The translations under genes and the position numbers were made by a program. A DNA stretch of 34,213 nucleotides from Desulfobacterales bacterium. Its GTDB lineage: Bacteria; Desulfobacterota; Desulfobacteria; Desulfobacterales; JAEINQ01. Location of the stretch: NCBI GenBank assembly GCA_016342285.1, contig JAEINQ010000067.1:1-34213 (forward strand), in the 5' to 3' direction. Below are positions 32,493 to 34,213 of this stretch, piece after piece (the first letter of the stretch is position 1; each line of letters opens with the position of its first letter). A model generated the notes under the pieces. It saw nothing but the letters and a program-made list of their open reading frames with translations, was not told where the DNA came from and searched no databases.

Positions 32493-33818
32493 ATGGATCT
32501 GGAAGGCATTGAAACCGGCATTGAAGTCGTTGGCGAACCGAAGATTGCCAATCCCCTCGTCAACAATGACAATCAGTCCCGAGACCGTTACTTCGTCTCC
32601 GATGACGACCGGGTGCTGATCAGCGTCAAACTCGACGAACTCGAAGCCCTGCACCGGGCCGGCCAAACCCCGCCCTCCTTTGAACTGGCCGGTCCCAGGG
32701 AAAAAATCTATTTTGACCCCAGCAAACTGCGCTGTGCCCTGATCACCTGCGGGGGGCTCTGTCCGGGCCTCAACGACATCATTCGTGCCATCGTTCTGGA
32801 ACTCTACTATTTCTATGGCGTCCGCAACATCTATGGCATCCGCTACGGGCTGCGGGGATTCATCTCCTCCTTTGGTCACGATATCATGGATCTCAAGCCG
32901 GAGACCGTCTCCCACATTCTCAACATGGGCGGGTCGATCCTGGGCAGTTCCAGAGGCCCCCAGAACATCGATGAAATCGTCGACAGCCTGGAACGGATGA
33001 GCATCGGCATTCTGTTTATGATCGGCGGCGACGGCACACTCATGGCCGCCACCCGGATCGCGGATGTCATAAAGCAACGGAGAATGAAGACCTGCGTCAT
33101 CGGCATCCCCAAGACCATCGACAATGACATTCACCTGGTTTCGCGCTCTTTCGGCTTCGACACGGCCGTGGATGTGGCCACCGCAGCCATCAAGGGCGCC
33201 CACAACGAGGCCCAGGGGTACCCAAACGGCATCGGGCTGATCAAACTCATGGGCCGGCATTCGGGATTTATTGCGGCCACCGCGACCCTGGCCCAGCAGG
33301 ATGTCAATTTTTTACTGATTCCGGAAATCGATTTCGATCTGGACGGACCCTCCGGGTTTCTGGAGACGCTGGAACAGCGGCTGGCACTGCGGGGGCACGC
33401 CGTTATCGTGGTGGCTGAAGGGGCGGGACAAAAATTCTTCGAAGACGGTCAATCCGAGCGTGACGCCTCGGGCAACATCCGGCTCAAAGACATCGGTCTG
33501 CTGATCAAAAGCCGCATCGGCGCCCATTTCGAAGCCAAGGGGATCGACGTCAGCATCAAATACATCGATCCCAGCTATATGATCCGCAGCCTGCCGGCCA
33601 ATGCCAACGACAGCGTCTTTTGCGGCTTCCTGGGCCGCGATGCGGTCCACGCCGGTATGGCCGGCAAGACCAAGTTGATCATCGGGCACTGGAACAATCA
33701 CTTCGTCCATGTCCCCATGACCGCATCGGCGGGAAAGCGAAAGCAGGTCAGCCCCTACGGCAAGCTCTGGCGGACGGTACTGGAAGCGACCGGCCAGGGG
33801 TCGTTGAAAAACGAGTGA
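32493..33818 (+). CDS. 6-phosphofructokinase, long TP0108/trypanosomatid-like type
   Basis: A 441-aa phosphofructokinase. It has GGLCPGLND (about residues 86-94), IGGDGT (about 178) and PKTIDND (about 206). Gly in GGDG argues for ATP rather than pyrophosphate as donor, while Lys in PKTIDND is the form of PPi-dependent and trypanosomatid-type enzymes; together they match the ATP-using long family. The start is the ATG at 32493-32495 with AAAGGA upstream; a TTG at 32478 is possible. It lies directly after kdsD (12 bp), linking glycolysis and Kdo precursor supply on one transcript. Confidence 0.9.
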   Translation: MDLEGIETGIEVVGEPKIANPLVNNDNQSRDRYFVSDDDRVLISVKLDELEALHRAGQTPPSFELAGPREKIYFDPSKLRCALITCGGLCPGLNDIIRAIVLELYYFYGVRNIYGIRYGLRGFISSFGHDIMDLKPETVSHILNMGGSILGSSRGPQNIDEIVDSLERMSIGILFMIGGDGTLMAATRIADVIKQRRMKTCVIGIPKTIDNDIHLVSRSFGFDTAVDVATAAIKGAHNEAQGYPNGIGLIKLMGRHSGFIAATATLAQQDVNFLLIPEIDFDLDGPSGFLETLEQRLALRGHAVIVVAEGAGQKFFEDGQSERDASGNIRLKDIGLLIKSRIGAHFEAKGIDVSIKYIDPSYMIRSLPANANDSVFCGFLGRDAVHAGMAGKTKLIIGHWNNHFVHVPMTASAGKRKQVSPYGKLWRTVLEATGQGSLKNE

Positions 33819-34213
33819 GGGAAAAACAAAGGATCCGAGGATTCAAGGATTCAAGGGGTAGAGGGTCCCGGCGTTCCCTACCGTAACGCAGTGAAGAGCC
33901 ACCCACGGGGGGCTCAACGTCCAATATCCAATGCTCAATTAAGGTATTCTGCCTTCTTATTCCAATTTGCGTCCATAGCGAACCGGCACTCAGAAAAAAT
34001 GTATTATATCAAATAGACGGAACCTTTCCGGGGCCACCACTGGCAGTGGTGGCTTCAATTCAGACGAACACCCTTCGTCCCTCGAACCGTTGACCCCTCA
34101 AATCCTCGAATTCCCGCCCCCTCGAATCCTCGCCCCCTCGAATCCTCGAACCCTCGACCCCTCGAATCCTCGACCCCTCGAATCCTCGAATCATCGAATC
34201 CTCGAACCCTCGA
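33819..34213. repeat. Gene-free right end: inverted and tandem repeats plus a REP-like hairpin
   Basis: After the PFK gene there are GGATTCAA units in tandem at 33838-33860. From 34085 to the edge an array of CCTCGAATCCTCGAACCCTC-like units, about 8-10 bp each, runs off the window; it is close to the reverse complement of the first set. Between them is the CCACCACT hairpin (34033-34053) and a CCAATATCCAATGCTCAATT stretch resembling scattered intergenic repeats. No ORF is supported. Units are too short and lack spacers, so this is not a CRISPR array. Confidence 0.65.

Noticed and set aside
34085..34213. CRISPR-like array at the right edge
   Set aside because: Units of 8-10 bp with no unique spacers of 30-40 bp, and no cas genes; a degenerate tandem repeat fits better.

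Overview
The window looks like a chromosomal segment of a Desulfobacterota bacterium, probably a sulfate reducer of the Desulfobacterales/Desulfosarcina type. This is inferred from gene content: a PxxKW-type cysteine-rich small protein, a small dual-CXXC protein with an in-frame TGA and a downstream SECIS-like hairpin, a cytidylate-kinase-like protein with a C-terminal BON-like domain, a PAS/sigma-54 activator, and gene-free spacers full of short hairpin and tandem repeats. No rRNA, tRNA, CRISPR array or complete insertion sequence was recognised.

Layout. 1-1100 is a worn accessory edge: the 3' end of an unknown gene, a COG4190/HVO_A0114-type antitoxin with what looks like a decayed toxin upstream, and the last 58 codons of a tyrosine recombinase. 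1166-6079 holds an MFS transporter, a secreted vWA/double-OmpA protein, a BON lipoprotein and the cytidylate-kinase-like protein. 6325-9465 has a MaoC hydratase overlapping a YcgR-like PilZ protein, then a zinc-ribbon methyltransferase downstream of an HTH/Cys-rich/PAS protein. 9926-13553 has a UDP-sugar dehydrogenase, RluB, the candidate selenoprotein and TruA.

13707-22718 is a continuous minus-strand block. Reading in the direction of transcription it runs: a monooxygenase-fold protein, a pair of SPFH proteins (one membrane-anchored, one lipoprotein), a 92-aa helical protein, a 31-aa lysine-rich protein, a GT4 glycosyltransferase fused to a helical-barrel domain, a second GT4, and two GH130 proteins. 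The last four form a compact unit that plausibly makes and recycles a mannoside-type glycan. 23197-29231 carries the sigma-54 activator, a hybrid histidine kinase and a ClC channel/exchanger with CBS domains. 29292-33818 has an aminotransferase, the PxxKW protein behind a strong promoter and a leader hairpin, and a kdsD-phosphofructokinase pair. The window ends in a degenerate tandem repeat that runs off the edge.

The strongest observation is the candidate selenoprotein gene at 12515-12748. Its TGA codon is followed by a hairpin whose tip resembles the SECIS of E. coli fdhF, and the gene would be split or missed by ordinary gene calling. Other points worth a second look are the GT4/GH130 locus with its small lysine-rich leader gene, the toxin-antitoxin remnant, the leader terminator before the PxxKW gene, and several families of intergenic hairpin repeats.
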